A stretch of DNA of 64,000 nt from Leptolyngbyaceae cyanobacterium RU_5_1 (GCA_012034055.1 JAAUSG010000003.1:1-64000), one strand, 5' to 3'; shown: positions 46,910-56,284, counted from the first letter of the stretch. Notes: generated by a model from the letters alone, not told the origin. Translations and numbers: made by a program.

Positions 46910-48246
46910 CCGTTGCTCTTCTGCCGTGGGGGGATCTGGTCGAGGATTTTTTAGATACGATCGCCATCTCGTTTGACTCGTTCTGCAACGAAATGACGGG
47001 TGGATGGCTGTTTGGCTACATCGACGCGCTGAAACAGGTGGGGGTGCAAACGGTGGTGTTCTGCGTTTCAGCCCGCGTGACCGAGCCAACCCGCTACACG
47101 CACAAACCGACGGGAGCCACCCTCTGTATTCTACCGGCACCCGCTATCCACACACGAGTGCGGCGATCGCTACACAATCAGGCAACCCAGGCTTCGACTT
47201 CTCGATGGCGTCGTCCTCTGCTAGCCGGGTTGAACGACCTTGCTCCCTACTTAGCCACCCCATTGGGACTGTTAGCCCAGGAATTGCGGCGCGATCGCTG
47301 TCAGGTCATTCTTTGCCAGGAATATGAGTATGCCCGGTTTGATGGGTGTGTGTTGCTGGGCAAACTGCTGCGCTTGCCAGTGTTTGCCACGTTTCAAGGC
47401 GGCGACTTTCAACTCAGCCGCTTCGAGGCTCCACTGCGTCTGCTCACCCTGAACGCGTGTGATGGCTTAATTGTGGCCACACAAACTGAGATGCAGCGCC
47501 TGCAAATGCGTTACGGCATTCCCGCCAGCAAGATCGCTCAGATTTTTAATCCCCTGGATCTGAGCCTGTGGCGGGGAAACAACGCCCCGACAGAGACCCT
47601 GCACCAACGGCTGCAAACCCGGTCTGAACTTGGCATTGCCAGGGATGCACAGGTTGTGATCTATCACGGGCGGATCGAGATGCACCGCAAAGGATTGGAT
47701 ATTTTGCTGGAGGCGTGGGCGAAACTAAACCGCGATCGTCCAGATCACAATCGTTGTCTGTTGCTGGTCGGCACTGGTAGCGACGCCGACCAGCTATCCC
47801 AGCGGATTGCAACACTGGAACTGGCGAACGTGATCTGGGTGAAGGAATACATCCTCGATCGCACCATGATGCGGCGGTATCTCCTCGCGGCTGACGTATA
47901 TACGCTACCATCGCGCCATGAAGGGTTTCCGGTTGCTCCCATCGAAGCCATGGCCTGTGGGTTACCGGTGGTTGCCACCGACGCCCCTGGCGTACCCGAC
48001 ATTCTGGCTGAGGGTGAACAGTTTGGTGGAGTGGTGGTGCCGCGTGAAAATTCAACAGCGTTAGCTGACGCGATCGCTCGTGTTTTGAGCAACTCGGACT
48101 GGCGACAGCACCTCGGCAAGTGTGCCAGACAGCGGGCAGAAACATCCTTTTCCCTTGAGAGTGTCGGCCAACAACTGAAAGCCTTGATTCAGGTGTCAGG
48201 ACTCACGCAAACCTCGGAATTTTTAACCAGAAATCAATCCTCATGA
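46894..48246 (+). CDS. Family 4-type (GT-B) glycosyltransferase
   Basis: 450 residues from TTG 46894, which has AAGGAG nine bases upstream and overlaps the methyltransferase gene by 16 bp. The C-terminal half is the donor-binding domain: VVIYHGRIEMHRKGLDILLE (about 250), LLLVGTGSDADQLSQRI, ADVYTLPSRHEGFPVAPIEA and MACGLPVVATDAPGVPDILA (about 355) with the E-x7-E motif. The N-terminal half is divergent and probably holds the acceptor site. It is the last gene of the cluster and overlaps the end of a convergent kinase gene by 13 bp. Confidence 0.88.
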   Translation: MSQPLTVALLPWGDLVEDFLDTIAISFDSFCNEMTGGWLFGYIDALKQVGVQTVVFCVSARVTEPTRYTHKPTGATLCILPAPAIHTRVRRSLHNQATQASTSRWRRPLLAGLNDLAPYLATPLGLLAQELRRDRCQVILCQEYEYARFDGCVLLGKLLRLPVFATFQGGDFQLSRFEAPLRLLTLNACDGLIVATQTEMQRLQMRYGIPASKIAQIFNPLDLSLWRGNNAPTETLHQRLQTRSELGIARDAQVVIYHGRIEMHRKGLDILLEAWAKLNRDRPDHNRCLLLVGTGSDADQLSQRIATLELANVIWVKEYILDRTMMRRYLLAADVYTLPSRHEGFPVAPIEAMACGLPVVATDAPGVPDILAEGEQFGGVVVPRENSTALADAIARVLSNSDWRQHLGKCARQRAETSFSLESVGQQLKALIQVSGLTQTSEFLTRNQSS

Positions 48247-50060
48247 CCCGCATCGTTGCTCTGATATTGCCGAATTGGAATCTGAATCACAAATTCTGTT
48301 CCCTGGTTTGGGGCTGAGTAACAGTCTAATCTCCCGTTGTGTTTCTCAGTTACAATTTGATGACTAATCGATAATCCTAATCCCGTGCCCTTACCGACTG
48401 GCTTCGTGGTGAAGAAGGGATTGAATAATTGCGATCGCACCCGCTCACTCATTCCTGGTCCATTGTCGGCAATCTGAATGGCAACCCGGTTGGTTTCAAT
48501 CACCTCAGTCCGGATCCGAATGGTGCTGGGATTGGCAGCGATCGCCTCAGCCGTGCGGTGTTGATTCACGTCCTCCAGGGCATCGATTGCATTGGTCAAC
48601 AGATTCATAAACACCTGATTCAGTTGACCGGAATAGCATTCAACCAGGGGCAGTTTGCCATAGGTTTTGATGACTTGAATCTCTGGGCGATCGCAGTTTG
48701 CCTTCAGGCGATGCTGCAGAATCAACAAGGTGTTCTCCATGCCCTCGTGAATATCAACCGCTTTAAATTCTGATTCATCAAACCGGGAAAAACTACGCAG
48801 TGACAGCACAATTTCACGAATTCGCTCAGTTCCCAGTTTCATCGACTGGAGAAGCTTGTTCAAATCTTCTATCAAAAAGGTGAGATCGATCGCTGTGATT
48901 TCGTCCTGAATTTCACGACAGGGATGTGGATAGTGCTGCTGGTAAAGTTGCACCAATCGCAATAAATTCTGAATGTATTCCTGAGCAGGATTAAGATTGC
49001 CATGAATAAAGTTGATCGGATTGTTGATTTCGTGGGCAACCTCGGCCACCAATTGCCCCAGGCTCGACATCTTCTCACTTTGCACCAGTTGCGTTTCAGC
49101 CGCTTGCCGTTCTTTCAAAAGCAGATCCACCTGTTCAATCAGTTGGTTCAGGGTGGTTGCTAATATGCCGATTTCGTCAGTGCTATACACTGGAACACGC
49201 AGGCTAAAGTCGTTGTCCTGACTGATCTCTTCAGCAATTCGGGTCGCCGATCGCAAGGGTTGGGAAATCGTTCGACTCGTGCACGTTGCCAGTAGAGCTG
49301 CGATCAGCATAGATAACACCAGACTGCCTGCAAGAATTTGCATCTGGAGTTGTTCAGCCCTGTCTAACCCCCTCTTCACCGACGTTAACTGGTCAGCATT
49401 TTGCTCAATGATAGTTTCCAGATCTTCCACAAAGCCAAACAAATTGCTTGACATCGCCAGATCACCACCAAATTCATCCAGCACGTTGCGAGTTGCTGTC
49501 TGGTCTGGGGGTTGTGGGTTGAGCAAATCAATGTTTTGCAATAGAGTAGCCGGTTGTTGAAAGTAATCTTTCGCCCAGGCATCATATTTTTTAACCAGCT
49601 TCTTGAATGCTTCGATTTCCTCCTGGGTTTCCCCCACTTCTGGCTCTTCGTAGACAGCCTTTAACTCAGACCAGAGCCGGTCGGCTTCAGCCGCGTCATC
49701 TTTGTACTCAAGATAGACTTTCCTCAATGTGTCCGCATCCGCTAAAACCAGGATCAGTTCTCTCCGGTGAGACTCGGTCTCTAGAAGATTGGTTTGCAAC
49801 TGCTTCAGCAGCCGTCCGTCTTCTATTTTGCCATCCAGCTCTAACCTGGCTTGATACCGCAAGTGATTGCCGATTAGGAGTCCAGTAGTTATGCCAACCG
49901 CAACTACACCCAGCGCGATCGCATTACTCAAACGAATCTTTTGGTTAATTCTCAGGTCATGCAACCCGTACCCCTTCTTGCTGGACGATAGTGAAGATGA
50001 AGATAAGGTCGCAGATGAAACGCTGGAACCCTGTTTACGAGACCGAGCCGTTGGTTTCAT
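48234..50060 (-). CDS. Membrane sensor histidine kinase with HAMP domain
   Basis: 608 residues. A Ser-rich leader (1-30) precedes the first membrane helix (about 45-68, AIALGVVAVGITTGLLIGNH); an extracytoplasmic helical sensor (about 70-245) and second helix (LQMQILAGSLVLSMLIAALL) lead to HAMP (DEIGILATTLNQLIEQVD, about 300). HisKA has the histidine in GQLVAEVAHEINNPINFIHG (about 350), and HATPase_c shows FMNLLTNAIDAL, IADNGPGMSERVRSQLFNPF and GKGTGLGLSISHQIV. The sensor part resembles four-helix CHASE3-like domains. No partner regulator is adjacent. Confidence 0.9.
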   Translation of the reverse strand: MKPTARSRKQGSSVSSATLSSSSLSSSKKGYGLHDLRINQKIRLSNAIALGVVAVGITTGLLIGNHLRYQARLELDGKIEDGRLLKQLQTNLLETESHRRELILVLADADTLRKVYLEYKDDAAEADRLWSELKAVYEEPEVGETQEEIEAFKKLVKKYDAWAKDYFQQPATLLQNIDLLNPQPPDQTATRNVLDEFGGDLAMSSNLFGFVEDLETIIEQNADQLTSVKRGLDRAEQLQMQILAGSLVLSMLIAALLATCTSRTISQPLRSATRIAEEISQDNDFSLRVPVYSTDEIGILATTLNQLIEQVDLLLKERQAAETQLVQSEKMSSLGQLVAEVAHEINNPINFIHGNLNPAQEYIQNLLRLVQLYQQHYPHPCREIQDEITAIDLTFLIEDLNKLLQSMKLGTERIREIVLSLRSFSRFDESEFKAVDIHEGMENTLLILQHRLKANCDRPEIQVIKTYGKLPLVECYSGQLNQVFMNLLTNAIDALEDVNQHRTAEAIAANPSTIRIRTEVIETNRVAIQIADNGPGMSERVRSQLFNPFFTTKPVGKGTGLGLSISHQIVTEKHNGRLDCYSAPNQGTEFVIQIPIRQYQSNDAGHED

Positions 50061-50066
50061 TGCTTT

Positions 50067-50711
50067 CTACACATTGCGACGGACTAAACGGCGGAAATAG
50101 CGGTAGATTGCCCGAACAACATCTAGAACAAAGTAAGGAACCCGCAGTCGGAGTGGGGATAGGACGGGAACATATATCCAATAGTAAGCTCTCTTCAAAT
50201 CGTCCCACGCCGAGCAGGCTTCCTGCTGCAGGAAATCTGAAACGTCCACAACCAATCCTCTGCCATCCTGCATCATGACGTTACGGCCATGGACATCGTG
50301 GGGATGTAGACCGCGATCGCGGGCATAGTCTAGCGCCTGGTCAATGTCCTGAATCACCTGCTTGGGGATGCGCTTACCCAGATGCACGCAGTCGTAGAGC
50401 GTGACTCCGTACAACCGCTTGAGCACCAGGAAGTTCTCCCCAGAGTACAAACATTCAGAAAAAGCAGGGTGGGAACCCAACCGACGGTAAACTTCCAACT
50501 CTTCTGCGAAGCCTGGACGTCCGGGCGCGTAGATTTTGACCACCTGGTCCGAGTAGCGGGGGTGATAGAACACGGCAGCATAGTTGCCGGCTCCAAGTAG
50601 CTGCCAGGGGTCGGGAACCTGATGAACCGCTACTGGATTGTGCGGATCGAGGCTCTCAATCTGAACTCCGGAAAGCAACTCCTGATGGATGCTCTCGATT
50701 AGCTGATTCAT
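50067..50711 (-). CDS. Small protein kinase-like fold protein
   Basis: 214 residues. The order of kinase motifs is recognisable: LLGAGNYAAVFYHP (glycine loop), DQVVKIYAPGRPGF (lysine), AEELEVYRRLG (glutamate), then HPHDVHGRNVMMQDGRGLVV followed by DVSDF, corresponding to HxxDxxxxN and the DFG position. The N-lobe is very short, as in RIO or lipopolysaccharide-type kinases. The C-terminus is basic and hydrophobic (YFVLDVVRAIYRYFRRLVRR) and may bind membrane. The target is unknown. It is six bp upstream of the sensor kinase gene on the same strand, so they are probably co-expressed. Confidence 0.7.
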   Translation of the reverse strand: MNQLIESIHQELLSGVQIESLDPHNPVAVHQVPDPWQLLGAGNYAAVFYHPRYSDQVVKIYAPGRPGFAEELEVYRRLGSHPAFSECLYSGENFLVLKRLYGVTLYDCVHLGKRIPKQVIQDIDQALDYARDRGLHPHDVHGRNVMMQDGRGLVVDVSDFLQQEACSAWDDLKRAYYWIYVPVLSPLRLRVPYFVLDVVRAIYRYFRRLVRRNV

Positions 50712-50916
50712 GAGTGCAAATGCTAGTGGGGTAGATGCAAAATCTTTGCTGACGTAGCCCTAAAACAGTTGGAAAGCAACCCTAATCCATTATCAACGAT
50801 CGCGCTCAACCTGCCTCAACCTGCGCTTCAGAACCTGCCGATCTTGAGTAGCTAATCATCAACCACCCCTTTTCAGCTACGCCGGAGGGCGATCGCTCCA
50901 ACAATCAATCTTAAGA

Positions 50917-51204
50917 TTGATGCCTAGTTTGAAAGGCGATGCCACGGTAATGGATAACTGTTCAAGCAGTCAACTTCCATTGGTGAAGCCCATGCTAGTG
51001 TCCACGGTTAAAACAACTGTCTTTTCAGTGTATAAAACAGAGTGTGCGATCGAGCTACATTCGGGCTGCAACCCTCGGATGGATACTCGGCTCATCTCCA
51101 CCCATCGATCCTACGACGATGCCTGCAACTTTGCTGAATTTTTGGCTGTAGAAGTCGAGCTGCCGTTGAAGAACTTCACCCAAGAGCGATCGCGCAATGT
51201 CTAG
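50917..51204 (+). CDS. Hypothetical small protein
   Basis: 95 residues, or 84 from the internal ATG at 50950 (MDNCSSSQLPLVKPMLVSTV). No domain is recognised. The middle, TVFSVYKTECAIELHSGCNP, and the end, SYDDACNFAEFLAVEVELPL, look like a small alpha/beta protein and composition is normal for coding DNA. It lies between repeats-free spacers and 58 bp before crtD. Confidence 0.45.
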   Translation: MMPSLKGDATVMDNCSSSQLPLVKPMLVSTVKTTVFSVYKTECAIELHSGCNPRMDTRLISTHRSYDDACNFAEFLAVEVELPLKNFTQERSRNV

Positions 51205-51262
51205 CCGCCCAACCAAGAACCTTTTAAGATGACAAGAGAAGTTAAGAAACGTAAAGGTTCTT

Positions 51263-52927
51263 ATGCCGAGAAATCGGATGTCAGGAGGTCGGGTCGTTGT
51301 AATCGGTGCGGGTATTGGCGGGTTGACAGCCGCCGCACTGCTGGCTCGCCGGGGTTACTCTGTGCGGATCCTGGATCAGGCATGGGTGCCCGGTGGATGC
51401 GCTTCTACATTTAAACGGCAGGGCTTCACGTTTGATGTGGGAGCGACCCAGGTCGCCGGACTTGAACCGGGTGGGATTCATCACCGCATCTTTTCAGAAC
51501 TCGACATTGAACTGCCTGCTGCAATTCCCTGCGATCCTGCCTGTGCAGTCTATTTGCCAGGGGAGAGAGAGCCGATCAACGTCTGGCGCGATCCGGAGCA
51601 ATGGAAAACAGAACGGCAACGGCAGTTTCCTGACAGCGAACCCTTCTGGCAGCTGATGTCCGACTTATTTCGTTACAGTTGGGCATTTCAGTCCCGCGAT
51701 CCAGTGTTGCCGCCGCGTAACTCGTGGGACTTGTGGCAGTTGATCAAAGCCGTTCGTCCTGGCACCCTGCTGACCGCTCCCCATACCTTTTCAACCGTTG
51801 GCGATGCCCTGCGCGGCTATGGGTTAGCCAGCGATCGCCGCCTCAAAACCTTTCTCGATTTGCAGCTCAAGCTGTATTCTCAAGTTCCTGCTGAAGAGAC
51901 AGCCCTGCTCTATGCGGCAACCGCCCTGGGTGTTTCTCAGGAACCACAGGGATTGTTTCACCTCCAGGGCAGTATGCAGACATTAAGCGATCGCCTGGTT
52001 GAAGCACTGGAACGCGATGGCGGCACCCTATTCATGCGCCACACTGTCGAACAGATTCACACTGATGCAGATAGAGTGACTGGCATAACCATTCGCAACC
52101 AGAAGACCAACGACGTTTGGACAGAATCCCCCGATCACATCATCGCCAACGTGACGGTGCAAAATCTGGTTCAGTTGCTCGGCAACAAGACTCCCAGGGG
52201 ATACCGCCAGCGAGTTGAGAAACTGCCACCTGCCTCCGGTGCATTCGTCATTTACCTGGGCGTCGATCAAGCCGCTATCCCGCCTGGATGCCCACCTCAC
52301 CTGCAGTTCCTCTACGACTACGACGGTGCGATCGCTGAAAACAACTCCCTCTTTGTCTCTGTCAGCCACGCCGGTGATGGCCGCGCCCCAAACGGCAAAG
52401 CAACGATTATTGCATCGTCATTTACGGACACGAATGTGTGGTGGGGAGAGGGAGAGGAGAGAGGAGAGAGGAGTGAGGAAAGAGGAGGATGGGGAGATGG
52501 AGGAGACACGGAGACGCGGAGACGCGGACTTCGGCGTGAGCGCTCAGTCGAACGAGACGCGGAGATCGTTCAATCTGCAATCTGCAATCTGCAATCTAAA
52601 ATCTCATCTTCCTACGCTGCTCTCAAACAACACTACACTGACACCGCGATCGCCCGCCTGGGTCAGTTCTTCACTCTGAATGAGCAGACATTGCTGCATG
52701 TGGAAGCGGCAACTCCGCGCACGTTTGTCCGGTTTACGGGACGCGATCGGGGCGTGGTCGGCGGTATTGGTCAGCGCGTTCCCACCTTTGGGCCGTTTGG
52801 TTTTGCCAACCGAACTCCGATCAAAGGTCTCTGGTTAGTCGGCGACTCGACCCATCCTGGTGAAGGCACGGCGGGGGTTAGCTATTCGGCGTTGACGGTT
52901 GTCCGGCAAATTGAGGCAGAGGGATGA
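51263..52927 (+). CDS. crtD: CrtD-type carotenoid desaturase carrying an in-frame repeat insertion
   Basis: 554 residues, about 55 longer than the family because of an insert. CrtD-type C-3',4' desaturases act in myxoxanthophyll synthesis in cyanobacteria. The FAD site is VVVIGAGIGGLTAAALLARR (residue 10); GGCASTFKRQGFTFDVGATQ, then VAGLEPGGIHHRIF (about 50-80), and the C-terminal TPIKGLWLVGDSTHPGEGTA with GVSYSALTV (about 520) match the family closely. At 52445-52608 a low-complexity segment (WWGEGEERGERSEERGGWGD) separates SSFTDTNVWW from YAALKQHYTDTAIARLG, which should be near neighbours. The insert keeps the frame and has no stop, so the protein may still fold. Confidence 0.88.
   Translation: MPRNRMSGGRVVVIGAGIGGLTAAALLARRGYSVRILDQAWVPGGCASTFKRQGFTFDVGATQVAGLEPGGIHHRIFSELDIELPAAIPCDPACAVYLPGEREPINVWRDPEQWKTERQRQFPDSEPFWQLMSDLFRYSWAFQSRDPVLPPRNSWDLWQLIKAVRPGTLLTAPHTFSTVGDALRGYGLASDRRLKTFLDLQLKLYSQVPAEETALLYAATALGVSQEPQGLFHLQGSMQTLSDRLVEALERDGGTLFMRHTVEQIHTDADRVTGITIRNQKTNDVWTESPDHIIANVTVQNLVQLLGNKTPRGYRQRVEKLPPASGAFVIYLGVDQAAIPPGCPPHLQFLYDYDGAIAENNSLFVSVSHAGDGRAPNGKATIIASSFTDTNVWWGEGEERGERSEERGGWGDGGDTETRRRGLRRERSVERDAEIVQSAICNLQSKISSSYAALKQHYTDTAIARLGQFFTLNEQTLLHVEAATPRTFVRFTGRDRGVVGGIGQRVPTFGPFGFANRTPIKGLWLVGDSTHPGEGTAGVSYSALTVVRQIEAEG
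52445..52608. repeat. Composite tandem-repeat insertion inside crtD
   Basis: The insert has three parts: a GAG/GGA-rich purine run (52445-52500), units of GGAGACACGGAGACGCGGAG (about 52502-52530 and again near 52555), and a heptamer array CAATCTG x3 then CAATCTA (about 52570-52598). The same composite layout is in the insert at 59987-60105. It is 55 codons long in frame. Confidence 0.85.
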
Positions 52928-53085
52928 CGTGAAATCCTGTCTACACAACTTACCCCTACAGAGAACGTCCATCACCAGATAATCTACAGGTGTCCATTTA
53001 TTTCCCAAAGCCGGTTACGTGTTTGCCAGGAAAATCCTATACTTTTGTGAAGTTGAAAAAATGTGCAGTGTAGATAGGAGTACAG

Positions 53086-54561
53086 ATGTACATCGTACAG
53101 ATTGCCTCTGAATGTGCCCCTGTAATTAAAGCGGGAGGTTTGGGCGATGTCGTTTACGGACTCAGCAGAGAGCTGGAGCTGCGGGGTCACACCATTGAAA
53201 TTATTTTGCCCAAGTACGATTGCATGCGGTATGACCACATTTGGGGACTGCATGAAGCCTATCAAGATCTATCGGTGCCCTGGTATGGAGCTACCATCCA
53301 ATGCACGGTCTATTGCGGCTGGGTTCACGGGCGGCTTTGTTTCTTCATCGAACCGCGCTCCCAAGACTATTTCTTCAATCGGGGCATTTACTACGGCGCG
53401 AAGGACGATTACATGCGCTTTGCCTTCTTTAGCAAGGCTGCGCTGGAATTTTTATTGAGAACCAATAAACGCCCTGATCTGATTCATTGCCATGATTGGC
53501 AGACTGGACTGGTTCCCGTTCTGCTCTATGAGGTCTACCAGTGGCATGGGATGGAGAACCAGCGGGTTTGCTACACCATCCACAATTTCAAGCACCAGGG
53601 CATCAGTGGCACTGATGTGCTGTGGGCAACCGGGCTAAATCGGGAATCCTACTACTTTGACTACGAACGCCTACAGGACAATTTCAACCCCTTTGTGATC
53701 AACTTCATGAAAGGGGGGATTGTTTACTCCAATCATGTGACAACCGTTTCTCCTCACCATGCCTGGGAAGCCCACCACGGCGAATTTGGCTATGGCTTGG
53801 GACATACCCTGCACATGCATCAACACAAGTTCAGCGGCATTCTGAATGGGATCGACTATGAGGTTTGGAACCCAGAGATCGATCTCTATATTCCCTACCA
53901 CTACACCCCAGCCAAGCTGAAGGGAAAAGCGTTGAACAAGAAGGCCCTGCGAGAAAAGCTCTGGTTGCGCGATGGAGATAAACCGATCATTGCCTACATC
54001 GGTCGCTTAGACGATCAAAAGGGCGTCCACCTGGTTCATCATGCGATCTACTACGCTCTGCACCGGGATGCCCAGTTTGTGCTGCTTGGCTCCCCAACCG
54101 AGTCAGCGATCGGCTCCTGGTTTGGACACGAGAAAGGCTTCCTGAACGATAACCCCGATGTTCACCTGGAGCTTGGCTTTAACGAAGAACTGTCTCACCT
54201 GATCTATGCCGGAGCAGACATGATTGTGGTGCCCAGCAACTACGAACCCTGCGGATTAACGCAAATGATTGGCTTAAGGTACGGTACGGTGCCCGTTGTC
54301 CGGGGAGTTGGCGGTTTGGTGAATACGGTGTTCGATCGCGACTACGATGAACAGTACCTGCCCGAAAAACGGAATGGATATGTGTTCCATCAAACCGATA
54401 ATTCTGCGTTGGAGTCGGCAATGGATCGGGCGATCGGGCTTTGGTATCACTACCCTGATGAATTCCAGAAGTTGGTGGTTCAGGGGATGAGTTATGACTA
54501 CTCCTGGAATTACCCCGGTAAAGACTATTTGGAACTCTACGAACACCTGCGGCACAAATAG
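53086..54561 (+). CDS. glgA: Glycogen synthase (ADP-glucose type)
   Basis: 491 residues. It extends alpha-1,4-glucan from ADP-glucose. The N-terminal ADP-glucose loop appears as KAGGLGDVVYGLSRELELRG (K-x-G-G-L, residue 15), later segments are DLIHCHDWQTGLVPVLLYEV (about 135), GRLDDQKGVHLVHHAIYYAL (about 305) and IVVPSNYEPCGLTQMIGLRY with GTVPVVRGVGGLVNTVFDRD (about 385). The variant of the first motif and the KYDCMRYDHIWGLHEAYQDL stretch are those of the second cyanobacterial isoform (GlgA2). AGGAG is six bases before the ATG; TATACT at 53038-53043 is a possible -10. Confidence 0.95.
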   Translation: MYIVQIASECAPVIKAGGLGDVVYGLSRELELRGHTIEIILPKYDCMRYDHIWGLHEAYQDLSVPWYGATIQCTVYCGWVHGRLCFFIEPRSQDYFFNRGIYYGAKDDYMRFAFFSKAALEFLLRTNKRPDLIHCHDWQTGLVPVLLYEVYQWHGMENQRVCYTIHNFKHQGISGTDVLWATGLNRESYYFDYERLQDNFNPFVINFMKGGIVYSNHVTTVSPHHAWEAHHGEFGYGLGHTLHMHQHKFSGILNGIDYEVWNPEIDLYIPYHYTPAKLKGKALNKKALREKLWLRDGDKPIIAYIGRLDDQKGVHLVHHAIYYALHRDAQFVLLGSPTESAIGSWFGHEKGFLNDNPDVHLELGFNEELSHLIYAGADMIVVPSNYEPCGLTQMIGLRYGTVPVVRGVGGLVNTVFDRDYDEQYLPEKRNGYVFHQTDNSALESAMDRAIGLWYHYPDEFQKLVVQGMSYDYSWNYPGKDYLELYEHLRHK

Positions 54562-54740
54562 ACCTTGTCCACGTCCAGACCGGAAGTTTGCTTGCTGTAA
54601 ATTTTTCGGTGCTGCAGGGCAGGTTTTGCCAAAGATCTAGGCTGAGATACGCAGATTGTTGACTAAACCTGCCCCTACCAAGATCCTCCATCACCAGAAA
54701 ATTTACAGGTGGGAATCTTTCGCAGAAATCGCCTAAGACC
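54562..54740. repeat. Composite repeat region downstream of glgA, MITE family copy C
   Basis: The region is built of parts found elsewhere: CCTTGTCCACGTCCAGACC (54563-54581; near-identical at 22189-22207), GGCAGGTTTTGCC and AAACCTGCCCCTACC (shared with 20330-20393), CCATCACCAGAAAATTTACAGGT (54688-54710; close match at 52970-52990) and AGAAATCGCCTAAG (54724-54737; end sequence of copies A and B). The left terminal repeat is missing. No ORF. Confidence 0.65.
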
Positions 54741-54885
54741 GAGCTTATCGAGCAGCTTGATAAGGGTTGTTCGGACGAAAATTACCCGTGTGGGCACCTT
54801 TGAGATTCTGGAATTGAGAGGAGTTATCTTGAATTAACCTACAGTTAGGTAATTTAGCCCCACTTTTCCATAGGCAGGTCTACTC

Positions 54886-55209
54886 ATGACAACAGATGCA
54901 ATTGCTTTCAATTCACAGGTATCCGACTCTATTCACTCAGCCCCTCCTGCTGGTGCATTAATCACCCCAAAGCAACCGGCAGATTGTGTTGACGAAGATG
55001 TTTTTGATTGGAAACGAATCGATTCTTTAAAGTTTGTGATTCAAGTTTGCTTAAGCGTGGTCATCCTGGGACTGTGTATCGGCAAACTCACCGTCGGTTC
55101 GCAATCAGACAGTGATAAAGCCCTGTATTGGGGTGGAATTACTGGGCTTATCGCCTGGTGGATGCCGAGTCCGAGTATTACTCGAAGTGCAACCAAATCT
55201 GAGAAGTAA
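54886..55209 (+). CDS. Small two-helix membrane protein
   Basis: 107 residues. A soluble N-terminus (about 1-45) is followed by two likely membrane helices: FVIQVCLSVVILGLCIGKLT (about 53-73) and ALYWGGITGLIAWWMPSP (about 84-101). The layout, with GSQSDSDKALYWGGITGLIA between, recurs in uncharacterised cyanobacterial proteins. No function is known. Confidence 0.6.
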   Translation: MTTDAIAFNSQVSDSIHSAPPAGALITPKQPADCVDEDVFDWKRIDSLKFVIQVCLSVVILGLCIGKLTVGSQSDSDKALYWGGITGLIAWWMPSPSITRSATKSEK

Positions 55210-55235
55210 CTGCCAAATAACCGCGATCGCTTCAC

Positions 55236-56135
55236 CTACCGATACAACGCCTCTGCATGATGGCGGATATGGTCTTCCATAAAGGTAGCAATGAAGTAAT
55301 AGCTGTGATCATAGCCGGGCTGCATTCTCAGGATGAGGGGCTGTCCGGCTTTTGCACAGGCTTGCTCCAAAACGTCTGGCATGAGTTGCGTTTCGAGAAA
55401 GGAATCGGCAGTTCCCTGATCAATTAAAATTGGGCGGTTTTGCAGCGACGTTTGATCCCGTTCTGCGGCCGTTTGCACCAATTCGCTGGCATCATATCTT
55501 CGCCACGCTTCTGGGTTGGGCCCTAAGTAATTTGTGAATGCTTTTTGTCCCCAGGGGCAGCGCATCGGAGCTGCGATCGCGGCGAAAGCAGAAACAGAGC
55601 GGTAGCGGTTGCCATTGCGCAAGGCACACAACAGCGCACCATGCCCACCCATCGAATGCCCAAAAATGCCCTGACGGTCTGACTCCACTGGGAAATGTTC
55701 AGCGATCAGAGCGGGCAACTCCTCCACCACGTAGCTGTACATTCGATAGTGCTGGCTCCACGGTTCAACCGTTGCGTCTACATAAAACCCAGCTCCCGTC
55801 CCAAAATCCCAGTCCTGATCTTCACCCGGAATTCCCGTATTTCGAGGACTGGTATCCGGTGCCACCAGTATCAAGCCGTGTTCAGCAGCATAGCGCTGCG
55901 CGCCTGCCTTCACCATAAAGTTCTCTTCCGTACAGGTTAAGCCGGATAAGAAGTACAACACCGGCAGCGATCGCGATGCGGCTTGCGGGGGTTGATACAC
56001 CGCAAATTTCATTGCACTGTTGCAGGCAGTGGACTGATGGCTATAGAAGCCCAGAGTTCCACCAAAACAAGCGTGTTGACTAACGAGATTGGGAGATTGC
56101 GCCATGAGAATTCTTGCTAACGAGTTGTCATTCAT
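55236..56135 (-). CDS. S-formylglutathione hydrolase (esterase D family)
   Basis: 299 residues, or 289 from ATG 56105 (MAQSPNLVSQHACFGGTLGF), which better fits homologues; neither start has a clear ribosome site. The enzyme hydrolyses S-formylglutathione to formate in formaldehyde detoxification. The oxyanion and nucleophile segments are intact: LPVLYFLSGLTCTEENFMVK, RNTGIPGEDQDWDFGTGAGF, GIFGHSMGGHGALLCALRNG (nucleophile Ser, about 155), and a late PGYDHSYYFIATFMEDHIRH with the catalytic histidine. No linked formaldehyde dehydrogenase gene is present here. Confidence 0.9.
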   Translation of the reverse strand: MNDNSLARILMAQSPNLVSQHACFGGTLGFYSHQSTACNSAMKFAVYQPPQAASRSLPVLYFLSGLTCTEENFMVKAGAQRYAAEHGLILVAPDTSPRNTGIPGEDQDWDFGTGAGFYVDATVEPWSQHYRMYSYVVEELPALIAEHFPVESDRQGIFGHSMGGHGALLCALRNGNRYRSVSAFAAIAAPMRCPWGQKAFTNYLGPNPEAWRRYDASELVQTAAERDQTSLQNRPILIDQGTADSFLETQLMPDVLEQACAKAGQPLILRMQPGYDHSYYFIATFMEDHIRHHAEALYR

Positions 56136-56284
56136 CCAGTTTGGGGAATGCTAGAAGCCATCGGTTCTGCATTACAGGCATTTTCGCAAATGCTTTTTAA
56201 GCCGCGATCCGAATGCTGCCATCGGGAGTGATATGCTTCCTTCAGCACGATTCAAGACATGGCGTAAACAACTTTCTGCATCCC

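Noticed and set aside
54179-54694. 171-codon minus-strand frame over the end of glgA
   Set aside because: Overlaps the conserved C-terminus of glycogen synthase and the downstream repeat; Ser/Arg/Pro-rich shadow composition.
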